39,932 nt of DNA from Colwellia sp. (GCA_013215655.1 JABSOX010000053.1:1-39932); one strand, 5' to 3'; numbered from the stretch's first letter, positions 1-9,004 are shown. Numbers and translations: made by a program. Notes: generated by a model from the sequence alone, not told the origin.

Positions 1-132
1 GAAGCTATGGGACCTGTGCGGATCAGTGAAGTTGAAGCGGCCCAAAAAGAAATATTATCGGTTGCCCGTCGATTGTCTGATGCTGGCGAAATTATGTTGG
101 GTGGTGCTGGTGGTGGTGATGAATTCTTATAA
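1..132 (+). CDS. fliG: Flagellar motor switch protein FliG, C-terminal fragment
   Basis: The first 132 bases read open in frame 1 and end at TAA, giving the last 43 residues of FliG. The visible tail contains GPVRISEVEAAQKEIL and ends in an Asp-Glu-Phe-Leu tail, which is typical of the FliG C-terminal domain. FliG sits in the C-ring, contacts the MS-ring protein FliF and carries the torque helix facing the stators. Only the end is present because the window starts inside the gene. fliH follows after 20 bases, the conserved fliF-fliG-fliH order. The stop is natural and nothing looks broken. Confidence 0.88.
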   Translation, partial: EAMGPVRISEVEAAQKEILSVARRLSDAGEIMLGGAGGGDEFL

Positions 133-152
133 ATCTATTTATAAAGTGAAAT

Positions 153-947
153 ATGAAAGATCTTAATATTAAAGCAGAAGATACATTGATTTCTGAGGAG
201 CAAGAAAGCTTAGATTTATGGGCGCTACCTTCTATTGATGTTGAAAAATCAGATGAAGACGATAAAACGAATGCTTTAGGGAAAAAAAGTACTTGGCGAT
301 ATGAACCACCAGAAGAAACTGAAGTTGAAGAAGTTACACCACTAACGGCTGAAGAAATTGAAGATATTCGTCAAGCCGCTTTTGATGAAGGTTTTAATCA
401 AGGCAAAGACGATGGTTTTGCTAAAGGTCATGAAGAAGGGAAAATTTCAGGTCATGAAGAAGGTTTAAAGCTTGGTCATGACGAAGGTATTGAAACAGGT
501 CTCGCTCAAGGCAAAGAAACGATAGATAAACTGTCGGCAGATTGGCAGTCATTAGTATCACAATTACACGAACCGTTGAAGATAGTAGAAAAGAATACCG
601 AACAGCAATTATTACATTTGGTTGTGAAATTAACTGAAGCAGTTACTCTACAAGAAGCAAAAATTAATCCTGATATTATAACTTCAGCCATTGGTATGGG
701 GATTAAAGCTTTACCTAGTCAAGAGGCGAAAACACAAATTTTGATACATCCTGATGATATCAAGCGTGTTGAGCAACAATTTGGCGAGGAATATATTCAA
801 GAGCAAGGTTGGCGATTATTAGCTGCACCACAGCTTGACCCCGGTAGCTGCCAAATCGAAAACAGTACATCTAATATTGATTTAAGCGTAAAATCTCGCC
901 TCAAAGAGGTTTTGGAATCATTTTTGCAAGATGCCTTACATCAGTAA
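153..947 (+). CDS. fliH: Flagellar export ATPase regulator FliH
   Basis: 264 residues. FliH dimerises, binds the export ATPase FliI and docks it on the C-ring, restraining its activity. The N-terminal ~70 residues are acidic and probably disordered. Residues 80-120 form an unbroken ladder with Gly at every fourth position (80, 84, 88 and so on to 120), preceded by Ala76: the AxxxG/GxxxG helix-packing repeat characteristic of FliH. The remaining ~140 residues look like the conserved FliH/YscL C-terminal domain (FliI and FliN contacts). The gene lies between fliG and fliI, 40 bases before fliI. Assignment rests on the repeat, size and position. The glycine ladder is longer than I expect for the family. 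Confidence 0.95.
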   Translation: MKDLNIKAEDTLISEEQESLDLWALPSIDVEKSDEDDKTNALGKKSTWRYEPPEETEVEEVTPLTAEEIEDIRQAAFDEGFNQGKDDGFAKGHEEGKISGHEEGLKLGHDEGIETGLAQGKETIDKLSADWQSLVSQLHEPLKIVEKNTEQQLLHLVVKLTEAVTLQEAKINPDIITSAIGMGIKALPSQEAKTQILIHPDDIKRVEQQFGEEYIQEQGWRLLAAPQLDPGSCQIENSTSNIDLSVKSRLKEVLESFLQDALHQ

Positions 948-987
948 GTATTTAGTCAAAAAAGGTTAAAAGTGTCAAAAAATTATT

Positions 988-2394
988 ATGCCTGATAGTG
1001 AAAACCACAGTAGTGAAAGTCACAGTAATGAAAACTTAAATAACAGACTAAAAAATTGTCAGTCGTTTATTCATTCCCACAAAACATCAGTGGCAGGACG
1101 ATTAGTGCGTGTTGTTGGTTTAACACTTGAAGCTGTTGGTGTTAAAGCACAAGTCGGCAGCCAGTGTTTAGTTGAAACAACACAAGGTGATCTTATCGCT
1201 GAAGTGATTGGTTTTGAACAAGACAAAACTTACCTAATGCCTGAACAAAGTTTGCAAGGTGTATTACCGGGGGCTCGCGTAGTACCGCTGTCAACCAAAG
1301 CACGTTTACCTTTTTCTATGGATTTATTAGGTCGAGTGATTGATGGTGTTGGTAAGCCTATTGATGGTAAAGGGCCAATTAAAGCTGATGATGATTATCA
1401 TTATGACAGTAAACCCATAAACCCTTTATTACGTCGTGCTATTACTGAGCCATTGGATGTTGGTGTACGCTCTATTAATAGTTTTTTAACTGTAGGTATT
1501 GGGCAGCGGATGGGACTTTTTGCTGGCTCAGGTGTTGGTAAAAGTGTTTTGTTAGGTATGATGACCAAAGGCACAAATGCAGATGTTATTGTGGTGGGTC
1601 TTATTGGTGAGCGTGGTCGAGAAGTTAAAGAATTTATTGATGAAATTCTTGGCGAAGAAGGACGAAAGAAAGCTGTTGTTGTCGCCGCCCCAGCAGATAA
1701 CTCTCCATTAATGAGACTCAAAGGCTGTGAAACAGCGGTACAAATTAGTGAATACTTTCGTGATCAAGGCCTCAATGTTTTATTGCTTATCGACTCAATT
1801 ACACGTTATGCACAAGCGCAACGTGAAATAGCGCTTGCTGTGGGTGAACCTCCTGCAACCAAAGGATATCCACCTTCGGTATTTTCTAAGTTACCACAAC
1901 TTGTTGAACGCGCTGGCAATGGTTGTGATGGTCAAGGCTCTATTACCGCATTTTTTACGGTCTTAACCGAAGGGGATGATTTACAAGACCCCATTGCTGA
2001 TGCCGCGCGGGCAATACTTGATGGTCATATTGTTCTATCACGAGATTTAGCTGATTCAGGTCATTACCCTGCGGTTGATATTGAAGGTTCGATAAGTCGG
2101 GTGATGCCAATGGTAACCAGTGAAGAGCATCAAAATTTAGCACGTGAACTTAAACAAGTTTATTCATTATATCAGCAAAACAAAGACTTAATTGCGATTG
2201 GCGCATACACTAAAGGTAATGATCCACGTATTGACCAAGCAATTAATTTACTACCCGTTATAAACTTCTTTTTACAACAAAAAATGACGGAAGTTATCCC
2301 TTATGATCAAAGTTTGACACAACTTCAAGAAATCTTGGCGGCGGCGCAAGCACATGCTCAGCAAAATCAGCCTAATCAACAAGCTCAGCAATAA
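988..2394 (+). CDS. fliI: Flagellum-specific export ATPase FliI
   Basis: 468 residues, close to the 440-460 usual for FliI. This F1-beta-like hexameric ATPase works at the base of the flagellar type III export apparatus. The Walker A loop AGSGVGKS is at residues 179-186 and the Walker B strand LLLID ends at Asp269. Segments such as [13 protein letters not shown] and the Q-rich extreme C-terminus fit flagellar rather than F-type ATPases. The N-terminal ~30 residues are Ser/Asn/His-rich and weakly conserved. It sits between fliH (40-base gap) and fliJ (33-base gap), its usual export partners. Confidence 0.97.
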   Translation: MPDSENHSSESHSNENLNNRLKNCQSFIHSHKTSVAGRLVRVVGLTLEAVGVKAQVGSQCLVETTQGDLIAEVIGFEQDKTYLMPEQSLQGVLPGARVVPLSTKARLPFSMDLLGRVIDGVGKPIDGKGPIKADDDYHYDSKPINPLLRRAITEPLDVGVRSINSFLTVGIGQRMGLFAGSGVGKSVLLGMMTKGTNADVIVVGLIGERGREVKEFIDEILGEEGRKKAVVVAAPADNSPLMRLKGCETAVQISEYFRDQGLNVLLLIDSITRYAQAQREIALAVGEPPATKGYPPSVFSKLPQLVERAGNGCDGQGSITAFFTVLTEGDDLQDPIADAARAILDGHIVLSRDLADSGHYPAVDIEGSISRVMPMVTSEEHQNLARELKQVYSLYQQNKDLIAIGAYTKGNDPRIDQAINLLPVINFFLQQKMTEVIPYDQSLTQLQEILAAAQAHAQQNQPNQQAQQ

Positions 2395-2427
2395 TATGTT
2401 TTTTCTGTCTGTTAATAAGGAATTGTC

Positions 2428-2871
2428 ATGTCATTAAAGCAACTCAATACCCTATACAAATATGAGAAAGATAAAGAAAATAAAGCGGCACAACAATTAC
2501 AAGCGGCAGAATTAGATTATCAACAAAATATTCAGCGTTTAGACAGTGTCAGCGATTATCGGCTTGAATATATGAAACGTCTTAATCAACGTTCAATTAA
2601 GGGCATTGATAGTATTACCTTTAGTCATTTTCATGCGTTTATTGCGAAATTGGATAATGCCTCAGAACAAATGAGTATCGCTGTTGAACAAGCCAAAGCG
2701 CTTGTTGTCCAAAGAAAAAAACAATGGTTAGCACAAAGGCAAAAAATTCAAGCAGTTGAACTGCTTAGAGATAAAAAATCAAAAGCAATAGCCACTCTTG
2801 CCGATAAACGAGAACAAAAAATGTTTGACGAAATGGCAACTCAACAATTTGTTCGCCGTCAGCGTTCATAA
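2428..2871 (+). CDS. fliJ: Flagellar export chaperone/stalk FliJ
   Basis: 147 residues, the normal FliJ length. FliJ is an antiparallel coiled coil that penetrates the FliI hexamer like the gamma subunit of F1-ATPase and contacts FlhA to activate the export gate. The translation is nearly all predicted helix, rich in Lys, Gln, Glu and Ala with heptad-like spacing. It opens with MSLKQLNTLYKYEKDKENKA and ends in a basic tail (QQFVRRQRS). An AAGGA ribosome site precedes the ATG. It follows fliI directly and is the last gene before a sigma-54-type promoter. Family members are poorly conserved, so the call leans on position and coiled-coil character. Confidence 0.9.
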   Translation: MSLKQLNTLYKYEKDKENKAAQQLQAAELDYQQNIQRLDSVSDYRLEYMKRLNQRSIKGIDSITFSHFHAFIAKLDNASEQMSIAVEQAKALVVQRKKQWLAQRQKIQAVELLRDKKSKAIATLADKREQKMFDEMATQQFVRRQRS

Positions 2872-2945
2872 CTATTATTGTCGTAAATAAAAGTTGTCAT
2901 AATTAATAGCTGCTTTATTCAATAAGTTTTAAAAGAATTAAAGCT

Positions 2946-2961
2946 TGGAACAGCTCTTGCT
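2946..2961 (+). promoter_or_regulatory. Candidate sigma-54 promoter for the fliK operon
   Basis: TGGAACagctcTTGCT matches the sigma-54 consensus TGGCAC-N5-TTGCW, with exact GG-N10-GC spacing (GG at 2947-2948, GC at 2959-2960). It lies in the 143-base gap between fliJ and fliK and would start transcription near 2972, about 43 bases before fliK. In Vibrio and Pseudomonas the fliK-flhB block is driven by RpoN with a FlrC/FleR-type activator, so position and motif agree. No enhancer sites were identified. Confidence 0.72.
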
Positions 2962-3014
2962 TCATAAAAGACTAACTTGTTTTAATAATCATTAAAAGAC
3001 CTGTAGGAATACTT

Positions 3015-4946
3015 ATGCCACATGTAAGTGTATTACCCATAGCAATACCTCAAGCCACTGATGCTAAAGTAATTAATCAATTAGGTTCAGAAAGTAACTC
3101 TGACGCAGATAGTACTTTTTCTGATTTAGTTGAACAACATTATCTTGATGATAATAGCGGCAAAGAGGCAAAAAATGACGGTCATGGTAGTAATAACAAT
3201 ACTTCTGCACAGCCAAATGTAAATAATAAAAATACTGAAGGCACATCGTCATCAGCTCAAAAAACAACAACAAACAATGATAATAAAGTGAGTGTCGGTG
3301 ATAAAACTGATGTTGTTGCTGAAGAAAATCCGGTTATTGAGCAAGTTGCTGTAACTAAAACTGAAAATATTAATCAAAAAAACAGCCAACAAGATGTTGC
3401 CGCGCAGTTGTTAAGTTTTATAACATCCTCCGATAAAATTCTTTTAGAGTCAGAAAAACCCGGTGATTTATTAACGGCTACAAAACCATTAGATAAAGAG
3501 CAAACTTTAGAGTCTCTAATTCAAAGTAACTTATTTTCAGAAAAAAATATTGACGGTGAACAGGCTGCAAAAGTTTTAGTTGCAGAAAGTGCAGCTAAGA
3601 ATAATGAACCAAATTCAGAGAAGTTAACTGCAGAACAACTTTTAATACAATTAACAATGTTAAAAGATAATCAAAAACTATCAGCAAGTGATGTTGAACT
3701 AAGTGAAGACCCGTTAAAAATTGCAAGTGATAAGTTAATGGCTGATAACAAGTTAATGACCGGAGGCGAAACATTAGCCGCTAACAATAAACTATCATCG
3801 ATATCGGCAACAAATAATCAAACACTAGCAGAATCAGTAAATAAAGTAATGAGTAGTGAGTTAACTGCTGAAGAATTGATTAGTGAAGCAGAACAAGTCG
3901 CTCTTGAAGCGGAGAGTGATGGTGAACTTATTGCAGCTAAGGGAGCTAATGACTCTGAGACTGTAGATAAAAAACCGGCAGATAAAAAGATAGGACTAAT
4001 CGATAAAAATGGTGATAGAAGTCTTGCGCAGTTATCAACATTATCTGTAGATAAGCTGAGTGGAGAAAAAGAAGCAGGACAAGAAAAATCTAGTGATAAA
4101 AATATCAATATTGCTATTAATGCATCTGCTAACGCAAGTTCGGATAAATCGATTGTATTGAATGAAAACAGTCAAAGCGGTGGACGAACAATTAACCAGT
4201 CAACAGCAAGTTTTATGGAACAAAATAATAGCGCTGATCAACAACAAAAATCACCAGGTGGTCAAACAAATGCAGCCAATGAAGAGTTGAGCATAGCAAT
4301 TGATGAAAATGAGCAAAATATTGTAGGTGCTAAAAAACAAGCAATCGTTGCTAATACCGATAAGATGAATCTTAATCCGGTGGCAGAATCAGTTTTATCT
4401 CGAGCGATAATACCTGAAAGTGAAGGCATACGAGCGAGTCAAAATTTTGAAGCCATAATGAGTAATATGACGAGTGAGCTATCACAATCACAAAAGTCAT
4501 CGGTTGCTTTGCAAAATGAAAGCATAGCGATATATAAAAAAGATTTTGCCAATGCGGTTAAAGATAAAGTGATGATTATGATTAACCAAAAAATTCAGCG
4601 AATTGAAATACAGTTAGACCCTGCTGAATTGGGTAGCATGAACATTCGCATTAATTTACAAAACGAGCAAGCTGTAGTGAGTTTTATAGTGCAAAATCAG
4701 CAAGCTAAAGAGGCTGTTGAAGAAAACATGGATAAACTAAAAAATATGCTCGCAGAAAGCGGTGTTGATGTTGGTGATGCAAATGTTGAACAACAAGATC
4801 AACAAGCAGCGAATAATGAAGAACAAAATGCTCAAAGTAGAAATGCTAAAAACGGTACACAAGAAGATGATGTTGAACAAGGTCTTGAGATAAATCCATC
4901 TAAACTGGTCAAAGCTTCGTCAACAGGCGTCGATTATTACGCATAA
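3015..4946 (+). CDS. fliK: Flagellar hook-length control protein FliK
   Basis: 643 residues, far longer than enteric FliK (about 400) but within the range of marine gammaproteobacteria. FliK is exported as a molecular ruler and its C-terminal domain switches FlhB specificity from hook to filament. Residues 1 to ~490 are low-complexity, rich in Asn, Ser, Glu and Ala, and probably disordered. The C-terminal hook-control domain (about 510-600) contains the signature IEIQLDPAELGSMNIRI beginning near residue 530. A Q/N-rich tail follows. GTAGGAAT precedes the ATG. The gene is first in the fliK-flhB operon, behind a sigma-54 site, and is followed by a 356-base gap holding a MITE-like repeat. Confidence 0.94.
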   Translation: MPHVSVLPIAIPQATDAKVINQLGSESNSDADSTFSDLVEQHYLDDNSGKEAKNDGHGSNNNTSAQPNVNNKNTEGTSSSAQKTTTNNDNKVSVGDKTDVVAEENPVIEQVAVTKTENINQKNSQQDVAAQLLSFITSSDKILLESEKPGDLLTATKPLDKEQTLESLIQSNLFSEKNIDGEQAAKVLVAESAAKNNEPNSEKLTAEQLLIQLTMLKDNQKLSASDVELSEDPLKIASDKLMADNKLMTGGETLAANNKLSSISATNNQTLAESVNKVMSSELTAEELISEAEQVALEAESDGELIAAKGANDSETVDKKPADKKIGLIDKNGDRSLAQLSTLSVDKLSGEKEAGQEKSSDKNINIAINASANASSDKSIVLNENSQSGGRTINQSTASFMEQNNSADQQQKSPGGQTNAANEELSIAIDENEQNIVGAKKQAIVANTDKMNLNPVAESVLSRAIIPESEGIRASQNFEAIMSNMTSELSQSQKSSVALQNESIAIYKKDFANAVKDKVMIMINQKIQRIEIQLDPAELGSMNIRINLQNEQAVVSFIVQNQQAKEAVEENMDKLKNMLAESGVDVGDANVEQQDQQAANNEEQNAQSRNAKNGTQEDDVEQGLEINPSKLVKASSTGVDYYA

Positions 4947-4952
4947 TCAGTA

Positions 4953-5217
4953 TATACCCGTGATACTTCAAAATACGGATTTCAGGATGACTGAGCAATT
5001 AATGATCAAGGTGCATATTTTATTCATGGTTGTTCCCTTAATCATATAGGCAGCGATGAGCATTATTTGCTCAGTCATCCCCAAAGGGCTGGTTTATAAA
5101 CACTTTATGCAGCGCCATTGATATTGACAAGGGAGTAACCATTATCTTCAATCAATATCTTGCCTAAAGTGTTTATAATTCCAGCTGAAACCGACATTTT
5201 GAGGTAACACGGGTATA
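4953..5217 (+). repeat. MITE-like element, copy 1 (265 bp)
   Basis: This occupies most of the 356-base non-coding gap between fliK and fliL. The ends are inverted repeats starting TATACCCGTG; the left 32 bases (4954-4985) match the reverse complement of the right end at 26 of 32 positions. Nested palindromes lie inside: a 14-bp pair at 4985-4998/5067-5080, a 14-bp pair at 5094-5107/5165-5178 and an 8-bp pair at 5120-5127/5152-5159. There is no ORF of note, so the element is non-autonomous. A related, shorter copy lies at 25537-25700. Flanks show at most a TA duplication. Confidence 0.75.
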
Positions 5218-5302
5218 AATAAGTATAAATTTAAAGAAAAGACGTTGGCTGGGTATCTATTCAAGGATATAGTTAGCAATTGAAATAAATTAAGGGCAGA
5301 TC

Positions 5303-5854
5303 ATGGCAGAGGATAAAGAAAACGAGCTAGAGTTGGACAGCTCTGGCGGTAAAAAGAAAAAAATGATCATGATTATCGCTGTGGTTGCTATTTTGGCCAT
5401 TGGTGGTGGCGCTGCATTCTTTTTTATGGGTTCAAGTGATAATGCTCCTTCTGCGTCAGCAACTGACGCGTCAGGTGATGGTGAAGAAGGTGGCGTTAGT
5501 GAAGGTGGTCAAGAATCTACCAGTGTTGGTGTTGGTAGCGCTATTTATGTTCCTATGCCACGTGCTTTTCGCTTTAATGTGCCGGGCGCATCACGAGATA
5601 GATTTGTTGAAATTCGAGTACAATTATTAGTTAGGGGTGGTGATAATGAAGAAGCCGCTCGCAAACATGTTCCTTTAATTGAAAGTACTTTGTTATCTGT
5701 TTTTTCATTAGCAAATGCGGATGACTTAGCAACAAGTGCAGGTAAAACTTCACTTAAACAAGATGCCTTGGCTGAAGTGCAAAAAACGATGGCTGATATT
5801 GAAGGTAGTAAAGTGATAGAGAAAGTATTGTTTACTGGCTTTGTTATGCAATGA
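5303..5854 (+). CDS. fliL: Flagellar basal body-associated protein FliL
   Basis: 183 residues. FliL is a bitopic inner-membrane protein forming rings around stator units; it supports torque and stator activation. The N-terminus is short, acidic then basic (GGKKKK at about 15-20), followed by one membrane segment at about 21-42. A Gly/Ser/Glu-rich linker leads to a periplasmic SPFH-like domain from about residue 75, starting IYVPMPRAFRFN. The C-terminus ends VLFTGFVMQ, the usual FliL ending. TAAGGGCAG precedes the ATG. fliM follows after 52 bases. The MITE-like element upstream separates it from fliK, so transcription either reads through that repeat or starts within the gap. Confidence 0.94.
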   Translation: MAEDKENELELDSSGGKKKKMIMIIAVVAILAIGGGAAFFFMGSSDNAPSASATDASGDGEEGGVSEGGQESTSVGVGSAIYVPMPRAFRFNVPGASRDRFVEIRVQLLVRGGDNEEAARKHVPLIESTLLSVFSLANADDLATSAGKTSLKQDALAEVQKTMADIEGSKVIEKVLFTGFVMQ

Positions 5855-5906
5855 AACAATGGCAATTGGTTGAGCAACACTGATCATGATAATGAGAGAT
5901 TATTAA

Positions 5907-6977
5907 GTGAGTGATTTATTATCCCAAGACGAAATTGATGCGCTATTACATGGTGTCGACGATGTTGAAGAAGAGGAAATAGAAGAGGATTTTGCCGAAG
6001 AAGAAGGCGGCATGAGCGACTATGACTTTTCATCTCAAGATCGCATTGTTCGTGGTCGAATGCCTACGCTTGAAATGGTTAATGAGCGTTTTGCTCGTCA
6101 TATGCGCATTAGCTTATTTAATATGATGCGACGTACTGCTGAAGTGTCAATAAACGGCATACAAATGATTAAGTTTGGTGAGTATGTACACACCTTATTT
6201 GTACCGACAAGCTTGAATATGGTGCGTTTTCGTCCGTTAAAAGGGACGGCACTGATCACCATGGAAGCACGACTGGTGTTTATTTTAGTTGATAACTTTT
6301 TTGGCGGCGATGGTCGTTACCACGCAAAAATTGAAGGTCGAGAATTTACACCAACTGAACGACGTATCATTCAAATGCTACTTAAATTAATTTTTGAAGA
6401 TTATAAAGAAGCTTGGTCACCGGTGATGGACGTATCTTTTGAATATCTCGATTCTGAAGTTAACCCCGCGATGGCCAACATTGTTAGTCCAACGGAAGTT
6501 GTTGTTATCAGTTCATTTCATATTGAATTGGATGGCGGTGGCGGTGATTTTCATATTGCTTTACCTTATTCAATGTTAGAGCCTATTCGTGAGTTACTTG
6601 ATGCGGGTGTGCAAAGTGATAAAGAAGATACCGACATGCGTTGGTCAAAAGCACTTCGTGATGAAATTATGGATGTGCCCGTTGAACTTTCCACTAAGTT
6701 TTTAGAAGTTGATATACCGTTATCACAAATTATGGAACTTAAAGTGGGAGATATTATTCCCATCGAAGTACCCGAGTTTGTTACCGTTTTAATTGAACAA
6801 TTACCGAGCTTTAGAGCAAAGCTTGGTAAGAGCCGAGATAACGTCGCATTAAAAATAGTATCAAAAATAAAACGTCCTGAGTCGGTCAAAAATGAACTGA
6901 CGATATTAACTAAAGGAGGTAAGCGCTTAGACAGTGATGGCGACTTACATCTTTTAGAAGTGGATTTAGATTATTAA
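5907..6977 (+). CDS. fliM: Flagellar motor switch protein FliM
   Basis: 356 residues with a GTG start. FliM forms the middle of the C-ring and receives phosphorylated CheY. The CheY-docking peptide is intact at the extreme N-terminus (LLSQDEIDALLHG, residues 4-16), which fixes the start codon. An acidic linker leads to the CheC-like middle domain (about 45-230) containing a recognisable GGDGR stretch near residue 134. A SpoA/FliN-like domain at about 250-330 contains LSQIMELKVGDIIPIE. The gene follows fliL and precedes fliN. Length and domain order are standard. Confidence 0.97.
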   Translation: MSDLLSQDEIDALLHGVDDVEEEEIEEDFAEEEGGMSDYDFSSQDRIVRGRMPTLEMVNERFARHMRISLFNMMRRTAEVSINGIQMIKFGEYVHTLFVPTSLNMVRFRPLKGTALITMEARLVFILVDNFFGGDGRYHAKIEGREFTPTERRIIQMLLKLIFEDYKEAWSPVMDVSFEYLDSEVNPAMANIVSPTEVVVISSFHIELDGGGGDFHIALPYSMLEPIRELLDAGVQSDKEDTDMRWSKALRDEIMDVPVELSTKFLEVDIPLSQIMELKVGDIIPIEVPEFVTVLIEQLPSFRAKLGKSRDNVALKIVSKIKRPESVKNELTILTKGGKRLDSDGDLHLLEVDLDY

Positions 6978-7007
6978 TAAAGTTGCGACACATATTTATC
7001 ATTATTT

Positions 7008-7039
7008 TTTGATTGAGAGTATTAAAAGGTTCAATCAAA
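7008..7039 (+). other. Intra-operon hairpin between fliM and fliN
   Basis: TTTGATTGA at 7008-7016 pairs perfectly with TCAATCAAA at 7031-7039 across a 14-base loop in the 99-base fliM-fliN gap. It is AT-rich and lacks a following T-run, so it is more likely an mRNA processing or stability element than a full terminator. The functional role is inferred. Confidence 0.4.
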
Positions 7040-7076
7040 TAAAGTTTTAACAAGTATTACATAGGTTGAGGTCAGC

Positions 7077-7466
7077 ATGAGCGATGACAATGAAGATTTA
7101 GGAATGTGGGATGAGGCAATGGATGAACAGGCTGCCTCTGAAGCCGAAGCTGAAACTGTTGAATTAGATGAGCTAGAAGAAGAAGCACCAATAACAGGAG
7201 CAGAAAAGCGTAAGCTTGATGCTATTTTAGATATACCTGTTACCATTTCTATGGAAGTGGGTCGCAGTCATATCAGTATTCGTAATTTATTGCAGCTTAA
7301 CCAAGGCTCGGTTGTTGAATTAGATCGTGTTGCTGGTGAGTCGCTAGATGTGATGGTTAACGGTACCTTGATTGCTCATGGTGAAGTTGTGGTAGTAAAT
7401 GATAAATTTGGTATTCGTTTAACTGACGTTATCAGCCAAATTGAACGAATCAAAAAACTTAAATAA
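7077..7466 (+). CDS. fliN: Flagellar motor switch protein FliN
   Basis: 129 residues. FliN forms the bottom of the C-ring and is a docking point for FliH-FliI. An acidic N-terminal extension (residues 1-45, rich in Asp, Glu and Ala) precedes the SpoA domain. Within that domain, LDIPVTISMEVGRSHISIRN, GSVVELDRVAGESLDV and the closing FGIRLTDVIS are classic FliN signatures. TTGAGGTCAGC provides a ribosome site before the ATG. fliO follows after 23 bases. Length is typical of gammaproteobacterial FliN. Confidence 0.96.
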   Translation: MSDDNEDLGMWDEAMDEQAASEAEAETVELDELEEEAPITGAEKRKLDAILDIPVTISMEVGRSHISIRNLLQLNQGSVVELDRVAGESLDVMVNGTLIAHGEVVVVNDKFGIRLTDVISQIERIKKLK

Positions 7467-7489
7467 GAAAGAGATAACATGGAGATAAT

Positions 7490-7924
7490 ATGCGCTTATT
7501 GATTGCTTCATATTTGCTGCTTTTCTCTTTGAGCACCTTTGCCCAAGAAGAGTTAGTCCAAGTCGGTAAACATGTTACTGCAAATACAGATTCTGCAACA
7601 ATGATCCTTTCATTGTTAATGGTGGTCGTGCTTATTATTGCTTGTGCTATGTTGTTAAAAAAGTTTCAAATAACTCAGCAAAATGTTTCTGGCTTAAAAA
7701 TTGTCACCAGCTTATCACTAGGGACAAAAGAGCGTATCGTCGTTGTACAAGTTGCAGACAAGCAATTATTACTTGGCGTTACTGCTCAGCAAATTACTAT
7801 ACTCGATAATTTAGAAAAACCTTTAGACTTAAAAAGTAATACTCCAGCGGAGTTGGGTAAGTCATTTAAATCCCTACTCGGTAATAAAATAACTAAAAAT
7901 ACCACAACAAAAAAACAAGCATAA
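7490..7924 (+). CDS. fliO: Flagellar export gate assembly protein FliO
   Basis: 144 residues. FliO is a small bitopic membrane protein that scaffolds FliP assembly in the export gate. A cleavable-looking signal sequence lies at residues 1-18 (ending STFA), followed by a transmembrane segment at about 37-57 and a cytoplasmic domain containing [19 protein letters not shown] and [13 protein letters not shown], the family's core beta strands. It lies between fliN and fliP, with a 4-base gap before fliP. FliO is the most divergent export protein, so position supports the call strongly. Confidence 0.92.
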   Translation: MRLLIASYLLLFSLSTFAQEELVQVGKHVTANTDSATMILSLLMVVVLIIACAMLLKKFQITQQNVSGLKIVTSLSLGTKERIVVVQVADKQLLLGVTAQQITILDNLEKPLDLKSNTPAELGKSFKSLLGNKITKNTTTKKQA

Positions 7925-7928
7925 TAAA

Positions 7929-8735
7929 ATGCATAATCAAACGAAAAAGCAAACAAAGAAAAAAGTAATAACTAGCAAATTAACGTTTTTGATCCTTTTA
8001 GCTATATCGCTGTTAACCATTAGCGGCTTTACTTACGCTGCTGAAGATTTAGGCATGTCAGCTCTTAAGTTAACAACAAACCCTGATGGCAGCCAAGAAT
8101 ATTCAATAACACTGCAAATCTTAATTTTTATGACTGCGCTGAGCTTTATTCCCGCTGCAGTTATTATGATGACCTCCTTCACGCGTATTATTGTTATTAT
8201 GGCAATATTACGGCAAGCAATGGGGCTACAACAATCGCCATCAAATCAAGTCATTGTTGGTTTAACCTTATTTATGACCTTGTTTATTATGACGCCTGTC
8301 TATAATGAAATAAATGCGCGAGCCATTCAGCCTTATTTACAAGAGCAACTGACTTCGATTGAAGCGATAGATAAAGCAAAAGTACCTCTACGGGCTTTTA
8401 TGCTTGAACAAACGCGAATTAAAGACCTTGATACTTTAGCGAGCATGGCAGGTATTGAAGCCGTTGATCAACCCACAGATCTGCCCATGACTGTTATCAT
8501 TCCTGCTTTTGTCATAAGTGAGTTAAAAACAGCTTTCCAAATAGGATTTATGCTGTTTATCCCTTTTCTTATTATCGATTTGGTAGTCGCCAGTATTTTG
8601 ATGGCAATGGGGATGATGATGTTATCACCAATGATCGTTTCATTACCTTTTAAATTGATGTTATTTGTATTGGTGGACGGTTGGAATTTAGTGATTGGTA
8701 CTATTGCTAACAGCTATGGTATGGGAGCTGGCTAA
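7929..8735 (+). CDS. fliP: Flagellar export gate protein FliP
   Basis: 268 residues, slightly longer than enteric FliP (245). Five FliP copies with FliQ and FliR make the helical export pore. A basic N-terminus and hydrophobic signal peptide (about 18-38, ending TYA before AEDL) are followed by four membrane helices. The family signature [19 protein letters not shown] falls in the first mature membrane region, and [20 protein letters not shown] marks the later one. The stop overlaps the fliQ start by one base (TAATG), suggesting translational coupling. Confidence 0.97.
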   Translation: MHNQTKKQTKKKVITSKLTFLILLAISLLTISGFTYAAEDLGMSALKLTTNPDGSQEYSITLQILIFMTALSFIPAAVIMMTSFTRIIVIMAILRQAMGLQQSPSNQVIVGLTLFMTLFIMTPVYNEINARAIQPYLQEQLTSIEAIDKAKVPLRAFMLEQTRIKDLDTLASMAGIEAVDQPTDLPMTVIIPAFVISELKTAFQIGFMLFIPFLIIDLVVASILMAMGMMMLSPMIVSLPFKLMLFVLVDGWNLVIGTIANSYGMGAG

Positions 8736-9004
8736 TGGGTCCTGAAGTATTTATTGATATATTAAGCGATGCTTTATTTTTAGTAATACTTCTTGTTTCC
8801 GCTATTATTATTCCAAGTTTATGTATGGGTTTAATTGTTGCAGTCTTTCAGGCCGCAACGTCTATTAATGAACAAACCTTAAGTTTTTTACCCCGTTTGA
8901 TTGTTACCTTATTATCACTTATTTTTGGTGGGCATTGGCTATTGCAAAAAATTATGGATTTTACTCTCCGTTTAATCGAGAGTATTCCTAGTGTGGTGAG
9001 CTAA
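8735..9004 (+). CDS. fliQ: Flagellar export gate protein FliQ
   Basis: 89 residues, the standard FliQ length, with two membrane hairpin helices at about 15-40 and 52-75. FliQ packs around the FliP-FliR core of the export gate. The sequence VAVFQAATSINEQTLSFLPR between the helices is the conserved family loop. It shares one base with fliP upstream and one base with fliR downstream (TAATG junctions), so the three gate proteins are probably translated as a coupled unit. Confidence 0.97.
   Translation: MGPEVFIDILSDALFLVILLVSAIIIPSLCMGLIVAVFQAATSINEQTLSFLPRLIVTLLSLIFGGHWLLQKIMDFTLRLIESIPSVVS

Noticed and set aside
2793-2805. GCCGATAA inside fliJ (also inside mlaA and gspE) as sigma-28 -10 elements
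   Set aside because: They lie inside coding sequence and lack a TAAA element at the proper distance; in AT-rich coding DNA this is expected by chance.
5231-5262. Possible sigma-28 promoter before fliL (TAAA with 15-base spacer)
   Set aside because: The -10 part (GGGTATCT) matches the GCCGATAA consensus at only three of eight positions.
5545-5880. Minus-strand frame of 111 codons opposite fliL
   Set aside because: It lies wholly opposite a well-supported gene, with no ribosome site or recognisable protein features. The same holds for the other minus-strand frames such as 1401-1721.
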